Positions 1 through 8,411 of a stretch of DNA of 64,000 nucleotides are shown one piece after another. The DNA is from an uncultured delta proteobacterium (GTDB lineage: Bacteria; Desulfobacterota; Desulfovibrionia; Desulfovibrionales; Desulfovibrionaceae). The number at the start of each line of letters is the position of its first letter. Within the stretch, counting starts at the first letter, position 1. The notes beneath the pieces were generated by a model. The model had not been told where the DNA came from and ran no database searches. It worked only from the letters and a program-made list of their open reading frames with translations. The position numbers and the translations under genes are program-made. The stretch covers positions 62,001-126,000 of the forward strand of contig CAILNX010000017.1 in assembly GCA_903835685.1 (NCBI GenBank), in the 5' to 3' direction.

Positions 1-2
1 CG

Positions 3-524
3 CCCTACAGCCAGATCGGGGCCCAGCGCGAACTCCTTCAGATGGTGGCCTACGAGCCGCTGATCATCCTGACCATCGTGGGTATCCGGCTGATGACCGG
101 CAGCTTCCGCGTGGACGCTGTCTTTGCCCTGGACCAGCCCCTTTTGTTCAAACTGCCGCTCCTGTTCCTGGTGCTGGGCTATGCGCTGACGATCAAGCTG
201 CGCAAGTCCCCCTTTGACATCTCGGCCTGCCATCACGCGCACCAGGAAATCGTGCGCGGGGTGTACACCGAGTTTTCCGGACCCTACCTGGCCCTGATCG
301 AGATCGCCCACTGGTACGAGGTGATCCTGGTCCTGGGTCTGGTGTCCCTGTTCTGGGCCACCAGCATCGCGGGCATGATCCTCCTGGTGGCTGCGACCTA
401 CGCGGCGGAAATCCTGGTGGACAACGTGTCCTCGCGCATGACCTGGCGCTGGATGCTCGGCTCGGTGTGGCTCTCGGGGCTGGTCCTGTCCGGCATCAAT
501 CTGGTCTGGCTGTACGCGAGGTAA
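3..524 (+). CDS. echB: Ech hydrogenase membrane subunit EchB, C-terminal part
   Basis: The frame is open from the window edge, so the start lies upstream; about 173 C-terminal residues are present. EchB is the NuoH-like integral membrane subunit of Ech hydrogenase, which holds the soluble arm and helps move ions. The fragment opens with a YSQIGAQRELLQMVAYEP stretch typical of NuoH/HyfC-type proteins. It has about five hydrophobic segments separated by an acidic loop containing SPFDIS and EIVRGVYTEFSGP, the region that faces the hydrogenase small subunit in this family. It ends in TAATG, overlapping the echC start by one base. Confident from both sequence and operon. Confidence 0.93.
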   Translation, partial: PYSQIGAQRELLQMVAYEPLIILTIVGIRLMTGSFRVDAVFALDQPLLFKLPLLFLVLGYALTIKLRKSPFDISACHHAHQEIVRGVYTEFSGPYLALIEIAHWYEVILVLGLVSLFWATSIAGMILLVAATYAAEILVDNVSSRMTWRWMLGSVWLSGLVLSGINLVWLYAR

Positions 525-994
525 TGCCTGTGTCCGTGATCAAGGATTTCATCGAAAAGTCGCGGCTGAAATCACCCTGGCTGGTGCACTTCGACTGCGG
601 AAGCTGCAACGGGTGTGATATCGAGGTGTTGGCCTGCCTCACCCCGCTCTACGACGTGGAGCGGTTCGGCATCTTAAACATCGGCAATCCCAAGCACGCG
701 GACATGCTGCTGGTGACCGGCACGGTCAACCATCGCAATAAGAAGGTGCTGAAAAACCTCTATGACCAGATGCCCCATCCCAAGGTCGTTCTGGCCCTGG
801 GCGCTTGCGGCACCTCCGGCGGGGTGTTCCGGGAGGCCTACAACGTGGTCGGGGGCGTGGACAAGGTCATTCCGGTGGACGTGTACGTCCCGGGATGCGC
901 GGTCAAGCCCGAGGCCATCATCGACGGTGTGGTCACGGCCCTGGGCCGCCTGGCTGAAAAGCGCGCCGAGGCCTCGGCCTCTGCCAAGGAATAA
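524..994 (+). CDS. echC: Ech hydrogenase small subunit EchC (NuoB-like)
   Basis: A 156-residue electron-transfer subunit carrying the proximal [4Fe-4S] cluster next to the NiFe site. The ligands are visible: C28 and C31 in CGSCNGCDIE (C25 also present), C95 in GACGTSGG and C125 in VPGCAVKPEAI. The ATG at 524 overlaps the echB stop by one base; a frame reaching back to 467 exists but would overlap echB by 58 bases, so 524 is preferred. No signal peptide is seen, as expected for a cytoplasm-facing subunit. Translational coupling with echB is likely. Confidence 0.95.
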   Translation: MPVSVIKDFIEKSRLKSPWLVHFDCGSCNGCDIEVLACLTPLYDVERFGILNIGNPKHADMLLVTGTVNHRNKKVLKNLYDQMPHPKVVLALGACGTSGGVFREAYNVVGGVDKVIPVDVYVPGCAVKPEAIIDGVVTALGRLAEKRAEASASAKE

Positions 995-996
995 GG

Positions 997-1380
997 GTGG
1001 CAAGCACCATGAGCATAGAAACCATACCGGCCGCCCTGGACACCATCGTGGGCGAGGTCGTGAAGATGAAGGCCCAGGAGGCGCGTTTTCTGACCATGAC
1101 CGCCGTGTCCCTGGATGAGAAGACCACGGAGCTCCTGTACACCTTCGATCAGGACCTGGTCATGACTCATTACCGTCTGACCGTGCCCAAGGACACCCAC
1201 GTCCCCAGCATCAGCCCGGTGTACTTCGCCGCCTTCCTGGTCGAGAACGAGATTTGCGACCAGTTCGGCGTGGTTTTCGACGGCCTGGTGCTCGACTTCG
1301 GCGGCAAGCTCTATCTTGACGAGGAAGCGCAACGGACGCCCTTCTGCAAATTCGCGGTGACCCGCAAGGAAAAGGCCTAG
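997..1380 (+). CDS. echD: Ech hydrogenase subunit EchD (NuoC-like)
   Basis: A soluble subunit of about 127 residues related to the 30-kDa NuoC subunit of complex I. It carries no metal site and packs the catalytic arm. The C-terminal half (PSISPVYFAAFLVENEICDQFGVVFDGL, read in parts) resembles the NuoC core, where the E-I-C/YDxFG segment is conserved. Two starts are possible: GTG at 997 with AAGGA at 986-990, or ATG at 1009 preceded by AAGGGTGG. I keep the longer form. It lies between echC and echE with short gaps. Confidence 0.88.
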   Translation: MASTMSIETIPAALDTIVGEVVKMKAQEARFLTMTAVSLDEKTTELLYTFDQDLVMTHYRLTVPKDTHVPSISPVYFAAFLVENEICDQFGVVFDGLVLDFGGKLYLDEEAQRTPFCKFAVTRKEKA

Positions 1381-1410
1381 CGCCTCCCGGCGTCCGGGCA
1401 AGGAAAGAAT

Positions 1411-2487
1411 ATGGCCAAGATGACCCTTCCCTTTGGGCCTCAGCACCCCGTGCTGCCGGAACCCATCCATCTGTCATTGACCGTTGAGGACGAAATCGTC
1501 ACCCAGGCCATCCCGGCGCTCGGCTACGTGCACCGGGGCCTGGAAAAACTCGTGGACATCCGCGACTTCAACCAGATGGTCCAGATCGTGGAACGCGTCT
1601 GCGGCATCTGCTCCAAGATCCACGCCATGTGCTACGTGCAGGGCCTGGAGGAGCTGATGAAGGTGGACGTGCCGCCCCGGGCCAAATACCTCCGGGTCAT
1701 GTGGAGCGAGCTGCACCGCATCCACTCCCACCTGCTCTGGCTCGGCCTTTTCGCGGACGCCTTCGGGATGGAGAGCCTGTTCATGCAGTGCTGGCGAATC
1801 CGCGAGAAGATCATGGACATCAACGAAGCCACCACCGGAGCGCGGGTCATCGTATCCGTGAACGTGGTCGGCGGCCTGCGCTGCGACGTGGACGACACCC
1901 AGACCCGCTGGATTCTCTCGGAGCTGGACGAGGTGGAGCGCGAGGTGCGCCGCCTGGAGTCCACCTTCGTGAACGACTACACCATCAAGAAGCGCACCTG
2001 CGGCATCGGCGTGCTCTCGGCGGAAAAGGCCCTGGAGCTGGGCGCGGCTGGCCCGACCCTGCGCGGCAGCGGCGTGGCCCAGGACATGCGCCAGCTCAAA
2101 TACGCGGCCTTTGACTCCATCGATTTCGAGCCGGTGACCGCCCTGGACGGCGACTCCTACAGCCGGATGAAAGTGCGCTATTACGAGACCCTCCAGTCCA
2201 TCGACCTGGTGCGTCAGGCCATCGCCAAGATGCCCGACGGCGACATCGCCGTGAAGGTCAAGGGACGGCCCGAGGGTGAAATCCTCTCCCGCGTGGAGCA
2301 ACCGCGCGGCGAACTGTTCTATTACATCAAGGGCAACGGCACCAAATACCTGGACCGGGTGCGCATCCGCACACCCACCTTCGCCAACATCCCGCCGCTG
2401 GCGGCCATGTTGCCGGGGATCGAGCTGGCCGACGTGCCCATCGTGGTCTTGTCCATTGATCCGTGCATCAGTTGCACGGAACGTTAA
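1411..2487 (+). CDS. echE: Ech hydrogenase large (NiFe) subunit EchE (NuoD-like)
   Basis: The 358-residue catalytic subunit holding the NiFe centre. The N-terminal CxxC is C64/C67 in RVCGICSKIHAMC and the C-terminal CxxC is C352/C355 in DPCISCTER. The protein ends at the residue where other [NiFe] large subunits are cleaved, so there is no C-terminal propeptide to remove. AAGGAAAG lies just upstream of the ATG. It sits fourth of the visible ech genes and is followed after 13 bases by echF. Confidence 0.96.
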   Translation: MAKMTLPFGPQHPVLPEPIHLSLTVEDEIVTQAIPALGYVHRGLEKLVDIRDFNQMVQIVERVCGICSKIHAMCYVQGLEELMKVDVPPRAKYLRVMWSELHRIHSHLLWLGLFADAFGMESLFMQCWRIREKIMDINEATTGARVIVSVNVVGGLRCDVDDTQTRWILSELDEVEREVRRLESTFVNDYTIKKRTCGIGVLSAEKALELGAAGPTLRGSGVAQDMRQLKYAAFDSIDFEPVTALDGDSYSRMKVRYYETLQSIDLVRQAIAKMPDGDIAVKVKGRPEGEILSRVEQPRGELFYYIKGNGTKYLDRVRIRTPTFANIPPLAAMLPGIELADVPIVVLSIDPCISCTER

Positions 2488-2500
2488 GGAGGGGTGAGCC

Positions 2501-2878
2501 GTGGCCAAAATGACCGCCAACATCCTGCGCAACTTCTTCGCCAAGCGCGCCACCCGCCTCTATCCCATAGAGGTGCGGCCGCCGTTCGAGAATTCGCGCG
2601 GTGAGCTGTACAATGACATCGACCAGTGCATCTTCTGCGGCGCCTGCGCCCTGAAATGCCCCTCCCAGTGCATCACCGTGGACAAGGACCAGGCCACCTG
2701 GTTCTGCGATCCCCTGGCTTGCGTGTACTGCGGGGTGTGCGTGGAGGCCTGCCCGGTCCACTGCCTGCACCAGAAGACCACCTATCGCCCGGTCTGCGTG
2801 ACCCGGGAGACCATCTTCCAGAAAGGCGTGCTCAAGGAAAAACCCAAAAAGAAGGCCAAGGTTGTTGCGGAAGGGTAG
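2501..2878 (+). CDS. echF: Ech hydrogenase polyferredoxin subunit EchF (NuoI-like)
   Basis: A 125-residue 2x[4Fe-4S] protein passing electrons between ferredoxin and EchC. Two clusters are plain: C43-C46-C49-C53 (CIFCGACALKC) and C74-C77-C80-C84 (CVYCGVCVEAC), each followed by a P and further cysteines. The C-terminus is lysine-rich. The start is GTG at 2501, preceded by AAGGAGGGG at 2486-2494, an excellent ribosome site; an in-frame ATG three codons later is less well placed. It is the last ech gene, followed by a strong terminator. Confidence 0.95.
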   Translation: MAKMTANILRNFFAKRATRLYPIEVRPPFENSRGELYNDIDQCIFCGACALKCPSQCITVDKDQATWFCDPLACVYCGVCVEACPVHCLHQKTTYRPVCVTRETIFQKGVLKEKPKKKAKVVAEG

Positions 2879-2926
2879 CATGCGACCTCGTCCGCCCCAA
2901 GACTTCCCTGCAATGCCTGGGACATG

Positions 2927-2972
2927 AAAAGCTTGCGGGAGCCCCTGAACGGGGTTTCCGCAAGCTTTTTTC
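2927..2972 (+). terminator. Rho-independent terminator of the ech operon
   Basis: Left arm 2927-2945 and right arm 2951-2969 pair along 19 positions (two G-U pairs) around a TGAAC loop. The A-run on the left and T-run on the right make it potentially bidirectional. It lies 48 bases after echF. Confidence 0.93.
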
Positions 2973-3001
2973 ATGGCCTTTACGGAAGGGAGAAAGACAC
3001 G

Positions 3002-4030
3002 GTGCGCATCTTAAACATCGACGGCCTCTATCTGGTCCCGGCCTTCCGCAGGCTGGGGGCCGAGGTCCTGACCCTGGGCAGCGCGCCGGGGTGTGAGGTC
3101 TTTCTGGAGCGGCCCCTGTCCCTCAAGGGGCTTACGGATCTGCTCACCTCCCGGGGATTCACCCCGGACCTGGTCTTCTGGGCCGATGTCTGCCGCCCGC
3201 CGTCCGTGGTGGGGTTCGAGAATTTCCCGGCCGTGACCCTGGGCTACTCCATCGACTCCTACTGCAACCCCTGGCACATCCCCTACGGCGCGGCCTTTGA
3301 CGCCATGTTCGCGGCCCAGAAGGACTACGTCCGCTTCTTTGACGACGCCCCTATCACGCGGCCCACGGCCTGGCTCCCCCTGTTCGCCGACCCGGATACG
3401 GACCAGGACCTGGGCCTTGACCGGGACATCCCGGTCAGCTTCGTGGGCACGGTCACGGGCAGCATCAACACGGCCCGCAAGGCCTTCCTGGCCCGGTTCA
3501 AGCGCCGCTGCCCGCTCTTTGTGCTCACCGGGGACTACGGGTCGGTGTTTGGCCGCTCCCGCCTGGTCTTAAACCAGAGCGCGGCCGGGGAGCTCAATTT
3601 CCGGGTCTTCCAGGCCATGGCCTGCGGCGCGGCCCTCTTGACCGAGGACACAGGCAACGGCCTGAATGATCTGTTTACGCCCGGTCAGGACCTCCTGGTC
3701 TATCCCCGGGACGACGACCGGGCGGCGGCAGCCCTGGCCCACCAGGCCCTGGAGCCGGAAAACGCCGCTGCCCTGGCGGAAATGGCCGTGCGCGGCCGGG
3801 ACCAGGTCCGGGCCAAGCACGGCGCGGACCAGCGGGCCGCCCAGGTCCTGGCCATGGCCAGGAGGCTGGCGGCCGAGGGCGCGCCTCGCCGCCGCCTGGC
3901 CGCCCTGGACCTGATCCGCCCCATGCTGGCCAACGCCTCCTTCATCCTGGCCAGCGACGAGGCCCTGCCCCTGCCCCCGGACCACCGGGCCTTTTACGCC
4001 GAACTGGGACGGCTGTACTTGTTGGCATGA
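3002..4030 (+). CDS. CgeB-like glycosyltransferase
   Basis: 342 residues when started at GTG 3002, which has GAAGGGAGAAAG just upstream; an in-frame ATG at 2924 would start inside the ech terminator and is rejected. The C-terminal half carries the signature of the CgeB/Glyco_trans_1_2 group (LNFRVFQAMACGAALLTED, then a short acidic segment and PGQDLLVYP), which is the nucleotide-sugar-binding half of a GT-B fold. The acceptor is unknown. It is the first of four surface-sugar genes and is probably cytoplasmic. The last 60 or so residues have no clear match. Confidence 0.75.
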   Translation: MRILNIDGLYLVPAFRRLGAEVLTLGSAPGCEVFLERPLSLKGLTDLLTSRGFTPDLVFWADVCRPPSVVGFENFPAVTLGYSIDSYCNPWHIPYGAAFDAMFAAQKDYVRFFDDAPITRPTAWLPLFADPDTDQDLGLDRDIPVSFVGTVTGSINTARKAFLARFKRRCPLFVLTGDYGSVFGRSRLVLNQSAAGELNFRVFQAMACGAALLTEDTGNGLNDLFTPGQDLLVYPRDDDRAAAALAHQALEPENAAALAEMAVRGRDQVRAKHGADQRAAQVLAMARRLAAEGAPRRRLAALDLIRPMLANASFILASDEALPLPPDHRAFYAELGRLYLLA

Positions 4031-4066
4031 AACTTGTTTGAACCGTTGAAGCCCTGACAATTCCTT

Positions 4067-4110
4067 GACCCAGAACCGACCCAGAACTGGCCCAGAATCG
4101 ACCCAGAACG
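4067..4110 (+). repeat. Four tandem 11-bp repeats
   Basis: Units at 4067-4077, 4078-4088, 4089-4099 and 4100-4110 read GACCCAGAACC, GACCCAGAACT, GGCCCAGAATC and GACCCAGAACG. They fill most of the 96-base gap between two glycosyltransferase genes, ending 17 bases before the next ATG. The unit is not a multiple of three, and the block lies outside coding sequence. Confidence 0.9.
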
Positions 4111-4126
4111 AGGCAGGTTTCCCGGC

Positions 4127-5176
4127 ATGACCGAGCGGCCCTTGAAAATCTCCATCTTCAGCTTTGACCTGCCCTCCCAGGCCTGCGCCCAGTTGCGCCT
4201 GCTCCTGCCCCTGTTCCAGTTCCGGGACCAGGTGGAGTTCGCCTGGGAGGTCAAGAACAACGGGACGAAGTACATGCTCTCCCCGGACGCGGGCCGGGAC
4301 GCGGACCTGCTCATCCTCCAGCGCGGGTTCCCCAGCCCGGAGACCGTGGAGATCATGGAGGACCTCCTGAACCTGGGCAAGCCCCTGATCTACGAGGTGG
4401 ACGACGACCTTCTGCACCTGCCGGACAGCCATCCCCTGCTGGAAAAGGCCGAGGCCAGCCTGGAGGCGGTCACCACCCTGGCCCGCCAGGCCCGGGGGAT
4501 CACGGTGTCCACCTCGGTCCTGGCCCAGACCTTCGCGGACTTGAACCCAAAGGCCTGGGTCCTGCCCAATCTGATCCTGGAGCAGGCCTTTCCTGACAGC
4601 GCCAGGCCGGTCAGGCCGACCCGTGGTCCGGTGGTGGTGGTCTACGCCGGAACCGTGACCCACGCCGAGGACCTGGACCTCCTGGAGGAGCCCATGCGCC
4701 GGATCGCCGAGCGTCACGGCCAGGGCGTGCTCTTCAAGTTCTACGGCTGCGAGCCAAAATTTCTGCCTGGCCCGATCAAGGCCCAGTGCCTGCCCTTTGA
4801 CCAGGACTATCTGTCCTATGTCCGCCGCCTGCCCCGGCTGGGCGGGCACATCGCCCTGGCCCCGCTGAAAGACAACCCCTTCAACCGGGCCAAGAGCAAC
4901 ATCAAATGGCTGGAGTATTCGGCCTGCGGCCTGGCCGGGGTCTATGCCGACCTGCCGCCCTACGCCGACTGCGTGGTCCCGGGTGAGACCGGGCTTCTGG
5001 CCGGGCCGGACCCCGAGGCCTGGTTCGAGGCCCTGGATGAACTGGTGAGCGACCCCGTTCGCCGCCTGAACATGGCTGCCCAGGCCAGGGAGGCCGCGCT
5101 CTCGGGCTATTCCCTGGCCGCCCGGGCCGGGGAGTTCCTGGCCTGCTGGCGAGAGGCTGCCGGGAGGAGTTGCTGA
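4127..5176 (+). CDS. GT-B family glycosyltransferase
   Basis: 349 residues. A conserved YEVDDDLLHLPDSHP segment near residue 90 and a C-terminal donor-binding half (NRAKSNIKWLEYSACGLAGVYAD, read in parts, then GETGLLAGPD and a long helix) place it with family-1/4-like glycosyltransferases of polysaccharide clusters. No signal peptide or membrane segment is seen. It lies after the 11-bp repeats and overlaps the next gene's ATG by one base, so the two are probably co-translated. Donor and acceptor cannot be told from sequence. Confidence 0.78.
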   Translation: MTERPLKISIFSFDLPSQACAQLRLLLPLFQFRDQVEFAWEVKNNGTKYMLSPDAGRDADLLILQRGFPSPETVEIMEDLLNLGKPLIYEVDDDLLHLPDSHPLLEKAEASLEAVTTLARQARGITVSTSVLAQTFADLNPKAWVLPNLILEQAFPDSARPVRPTRGPVVVVYAGTVTHAEDLDLLEEPMRRIAERHGQGVLFKFYGCEPKFLPGPIKAQCLPFDQDYLSYVRRLPRLGGHIALAPLKDNPFNRAKSNIKWLEYSACGLAGVYADLPPYADCVVPGETGLLAGPDPEAWFEALDELVSDPVRRLNMAAQAREAALSGYSLAARAGEFLACWREAAGRSC

Positions 5177-5835
5177 TGGCTGTGCGCATCACCCGGGTGC
5201 CCGGGGCCGTGCTGGACAACGGCCAGCCCATGGTCTTCCCGGACTCGGCCCTGGCCCATGAACTCTGCCTGGGCCGGGGGGTGGAGTTGGGGGCCGCGGC
5301 CCACAATCCCTTCAACCTCCCGGGGTGCATCAACGTGGCCCCCCTGGACCCGAACATCGATTTCTACCGCAAGTCCCAGGTGCGCCTGTGCGGGGCCTAT
5401 GCCGAGGTGGACCTCTGGGGCCTGGCCGAGGCCATTCCCCTGCCGGACAGAAGCCAGGACTACGTCATCAGCTCCCATGTCATCGAGCATTGCGCCGATC
5501 CCATCGGGGTCTTTCTGGAGTGGAAGCGGGTGCTGAAACCCGGCGGCGTGGCTTTCATGATCTTTCCCAAGCGCGACGCCCTGCCTGCGGACCAGGACCG
5601 GCCGGTGAGCGAGGTGTCCGCCATCGTGGCCGCGCATTTGGGCCAGGCCGCGTCCAGACTGGACGAGGCCCACGGGGGAGACCAGGGCCATGTTTTCGTG
5701 TACACCCTGTCCACCATGCTGGACGTGATCCTCTACGCCAACCGGCGCTTTGACCTGGGCTGGACGGTCATGGCCACCCAGGAGACCGACGACAAGGTGG
5801 GCAACGGCCACACTGTGGCGGCCCGGTCCAGATGA
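5176..5835 (+). CDS. SAM-dependent methyltransferase (class I, type-11-like)
   Basis: 219 residues. The glycine-rich motif I appears as VELGAAAHNPF. The later ISSHVIEHCADPIGVF and LKPGGVAFMI motifs are typical of class I methyltransferases acting on small or sugar substrates. GGGAGGAG precedes ATG 5176, which overlaps the upstream stop. The gene ends in ATGA, sharing four bases with the next glycosyltransferase. From context it probably methylates a sugar or glycan made by the neighbouring enzymes (inference). Confidence 0.8.
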   Translation: MAVRITRVPGAVLDNGQPMVFPDSALAHELCLGRGVELGAAAHNPFNLPGCINVAPLDPNIDFYRKSQVRLCGAYAEVDLWGLAEAIPLPDRSQDYVISSHVIEHCADPIGVFLEWKRVLKPGGVAFMIFPKRDALPADQDRPVSEVSAIVAAHLGQAASRLDEAHGGDQGHVFVYTLSTMLDVILYANRRFDLGWTVMATQETDDKVGNGHTVAARSR

Positions 5836-7571
5836 AACCCGTGATCCCGCTGAAGCCGCTCATCCCTTTCGACGACCCCGGCTACCGGGTGGAGCCCGTG
5901 GCCGAGAACGGGGTCCTGACCGACCTGCGCTTTGCCCTCAAGGACAAGACCTGGAGCCTGTGGGGCCGCGAGGGCCTGCGCCGGGAGGAGGACCTGGCCC
6001 GGACCTTCACCCAGGCCCCGGCACCGGGCGGCCTGCCCGTGCTGGTGGGCTCGGGCCTGGGGGTCTGTCTGGGGCTCCTTCTGGAAACCCAGGACGGGCC
6101 GGTGGCCGTGCTGGACAAGGAGGGGGCGGTCCTGGCCGTGACCGGGCTCAAAGAGAAGTACGCCGGAAATCCCCGGGTCTTTTTCGTGTCCGAAGCCGAG
6201 CCCGAGGCGGCCCTGGCCGCCCTGACCCGCTGGCAGGCCGAGCAGGGGGGGGGCGTGCTCCGGCCCCTGGCCATCCCCCTGTATTTTCGCCTGGACCCGG
6301 CCTATTACCGCAGCCTGGCCCTGCGCCTGGCCGAGGCCCAGAACCTGGATTTCTGGGGCCGGGCCAGATATCCCAAATTCAAGACCCATCCGGCCCGGGT
6401 GCTCCTGCTCTCCCGGCCCTATTTTCTGTACCGGGAGATAGAGGCCGCCCTGGCCCGCCTGGGGGCCGAGATCCGGGTCCTGGACATCGGCCAGGGTCCC
6501 ACGGGCCGCGAGGGGTTCGTGGAGGAACTGCTGGCCCTGGTCGTTGAGTTCAAGCCGGATTTCGTGCTCACCGTGAACCACCTGGGCCTGGACCGGGAAG
6601 GCCGCCTGAGCACCCTCCTGGCCCGGCTTGAGCTCCCCCTGGCCTCCTGGTTCGTGGACGCTCCCCGGCTCATCCTGCACCAGTACCAGGATTTGGCCGG
6701 ACCCTGGACCGCCATCTTCACCTGGGACCGGGACACGGTGCAGCCCGTGCGCGAGATGGGCTTTGACCAGGTATTCCACCTGCCCCTGGCCACGGACCAC
6801 ACCCGGTTCAAACCCGGGGTCCCGCTGCCCGCAAATCTCTCGGCCCGGGAGTTGACCGCGCCCGTGGCCTTTGTGGGCAACTCCATGCAGGCTCAGGTGG
6901 CCGAACGGCTCAAAGCCGGGGGCTTCACCGGGATCTTGGCCGGGAGCCTGGGGGCCGTGGGCCGGGCCTTTGCCGGATCGGGCCTGGCCGGGGTGCCCGG
7001 GTTCCTGGCCCGGGATTTTCCCGAGGAGCACGCGGCCTTCCTGGCCCTGCCCGGCAACGAGCAGCGTCTGCACTACGAGGCCCTGATCACCTGGGAGGCC
7101 ACCCGGGTGTACCGGGCGGACTGCGTGGCCCGCATCCTGCCCTTCGGCGCGCTGGTGGCTGGGGACCAGGGCTGGAAGAACGTGCTCCCCCCGGGGGGCT
7201 GGCGGCTGCACAAGGGGCTGGACTACTACGCCGAACTCCCGGCCTTCTACGGGATGGGCGCCATCCAGCTCAACACCACCAGCCGCCAGATGCGCGGCGC
7301 GGTGAACCAACGGGTGTTCGACGTCCCGGCCGCCGGGGGATTCCTCATCACGGATCGGCGGGAGGCCATGGCCGAGCTGTTCGAGCCTGGCCGCGAGGTG
7401 GTCTGCTACGACAACCCGGCGGAGATTCCCGGGCTGGTGGAGCGCTATCTGGCCGACGCGCCTGGCCGGGCCAAAATCAGCCAGGCCGCCCGCAAGCGCA
7501 TTCTGGCCGAGCACACCTACGAGCAGCGCTTGACCGCCCTGATCGGGGTCATGCGCGGCCTGTACGGCTAG
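5832..7571 (+). CDS. Large CgeB/DUF3880-like glycosyltransferase
   Basis: 579 residues in two parts: an N-terminal DUF3880-like region of about 350 residues, and a C-terminal Glyco_trans_1_2 half with MRGAVNQRVFDVPAAGGFLI, TDRREAMAELFEPGREVV and the closing HTYEQR helix. This layout is common in flagellin- and exopolysaccharide-glycosylation clusters of Desulfovibrio-type bacteria. The ATGA overlap with the methyltransferase suggests translational coupling. It ends 6 bases before a convergent gene, with no obvious terminator. Cytoplasmic by sequence. Confidence 0.78.
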   Translation: MKPVIPLKPLIPFDDPGYRVEPVAENGVLTDLRFALKDKTWSLWGREGLRREEDLARTFTQAPAPGGLPVLVGSGLGVCLGLLLETQDGPVAVLDKEGAVLAVTGLKEKYAGNPRVFFVSEAEPEAALAALTRWQAEQGGGVLRPLAIPLYFRLDPAYYRSLALRLAEAQNLDFWGRARYPKFKTHPARVLLLSRPYFLYREIEAALARLGAEIRVLDIGQGPTGREGFVEELLALVVEFKPDFVLTVNHLGLDREGRLSTLLARLELPLASWFVDAPRLILHQYQDLAGPWTAIFTWDRDTVQPVREMGFDQVFHLPLATDHTRFKPGVPLPANLSARELTAPVAFVGNSMQAQVAERLKAGGFTGILAGSLGAVGRAFAGSGLAGVPGFLARDFPEEHAAFLALPGNEQRLHYEALITWEATRVYRADCVARILPFGALVAGDQGWKNVLPPGGWRLHKGLDYYAELPAFYGMGAIQLNTTSRQMRGAVNQRVFDVPAAGGFLITDRREAMAELFEPGREVVCYDNPAEIPGLVERYLADAPGRAKISQAARKRILAEHTYEQRLTALIGVMRGLYG

Positions 7572-7577
7572 CCGCCC

Positions 7578-8246
7578 TCAGTATTGGCCCACGTCCATGG
7601 GCTCCTCCTTTTCGATGGACCCCAGGCGGGCGGCGTAGGCCGCCAGGGCCGCGGCCCGCTCCTCGGCCGTGATGTGGGCCGGGGCGTAGACGATGTTGGG
7701 GGCCAGGACCGAAAGGCCCACGAATTCGCAGATGCCCCGCAGGATGGGCCGCAGGATGGCCTGGATGTCGCCGTTGAACCCGCCCTTCTCATAGGCCTCG
7801 GGCGGCCCGCCGGTGGTCAGGGAGAGCAGAGCCCGCCTTCCGCGCAAGACGCCCTGTTCGTAGAACCGGCCGTCGCCGTAAAACCGGCCCATGGCCAGCA
7901 CCCGGTCGGCCCAGCCCTTGAGCATGGCGGGCAGGCCGAACCACCAGAGCGGGGTCTGCATGATGAAGAGGTCGCACCACTCCAGCTTGGCCATCTCCTC
8001 CTCCAGGTCCGGGGCGAACCCCCCGGCCCCGGTGGCGTGGAGCTCCTCGACCTGCTGCTTGTAGGTGTCCGGGTCCTTGACCGTGGTGAAGTTGCGCCGG
8101 TCCGAGACCGGGTTGAAGCCCATGGCGTGGAGGTCCGAGACGCGGACCTCCCACCCGGCCCCGGCCAGGGCCTCGCGGGCGGTTCGGAACAGCGCGGCGT
8201 TGAAGCTCTTCGGCTCCGGATGGGCAAAGACGATGAAGGCCTTCAT
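7578..8246 (-). CDS. NAD(P)H:quinone oxidoreductase / flavodoxin-fold family (MdaB/KefF-like)
   Basis: 222 residues. It opens with MKAFIVFAHPEPKSFNAAL, the phosphate-binding loop of NQO1/KefF-type flavoproteins, and has QTPLWWFGLPAMLKGWADRV, the family's substrate-side motif. It likely reduces quinones or related electrophiles with FAD or FMN. ATG at 8246 is chosen because GGAAAGGAG lies 6-14 bases upstream; the frame stays open for about 400 more codons antisense to hldD but without a ribosome site. It is monocistronic and divergent from hldD. Confidence 0.87.
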   Translation of the reverse strand: MKAFIVFAHPEPKSFNAALFRTAREALAGAGWEVRVSDLHAMGFNPVSDRRNFTTVKDPDTYKQQVEELHATGAGGFAPDLEEEMAKLEWCDLFIMQTPLWWFGLPAMLKGWADRVLAMGRFYGDGRFYEQGVLRGRRALLSLTTGGPPEAYEKGGFNGDIQAILRPILRGICEFVGLSVLAPNIVYAPAHITAEERAAALAAYAARLGSIEKEEPMDVGQY

Positions 8247-8335
8247 GATGGGCTCCTTTCCATTCATGAATAGGCGCGGCCGGGTGGTTCCGCAAGACCC
8301 CGGCCGCCCCCCCGGCCCAGACAGGCCGTAAGCGG

Positions 8336-8364
8336 TTGCGCCCCGGGCTTTTCCTGCGTACAGT
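8336..8364 (+). promoter_or_regulatory. Sigma-70-type promoter for hldD
   Basis: TTGCGC at 8336-8341, a 17-base spacer and TACAGT at 8359-8364, in the divergent gap and about 48 bases before the hldD ATG. Assigned by match to consensus only. Confidence 0.6.
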
Positions 8365-8411
8365 ACTCCGCCCGAAGCGGGGTGGGGATATCTTTTCACA
8401 GGGGGTTTCGC

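Noticed and set aside
1474-2553. A long minus-strand open frame across echE
   Set aside because: Antisense shadow of an unmistakable hydrogenase gene.
2924-3001. Upstream ATG for the first CgeB-like gene
   Set aside because: It would begin translation inside the ech terminator hairpin and adds residues unlike the family; GTG 3002 has a ribosome site.
5733-7514. A 593-codon open frame on the minus strand antisense to the large glycosyltransferase
   Set aside because: High G+C keeps the opposite strand open; the sequence is low-complexity in Gly/Pro/His, with no domain, and the + strand gene is clear.
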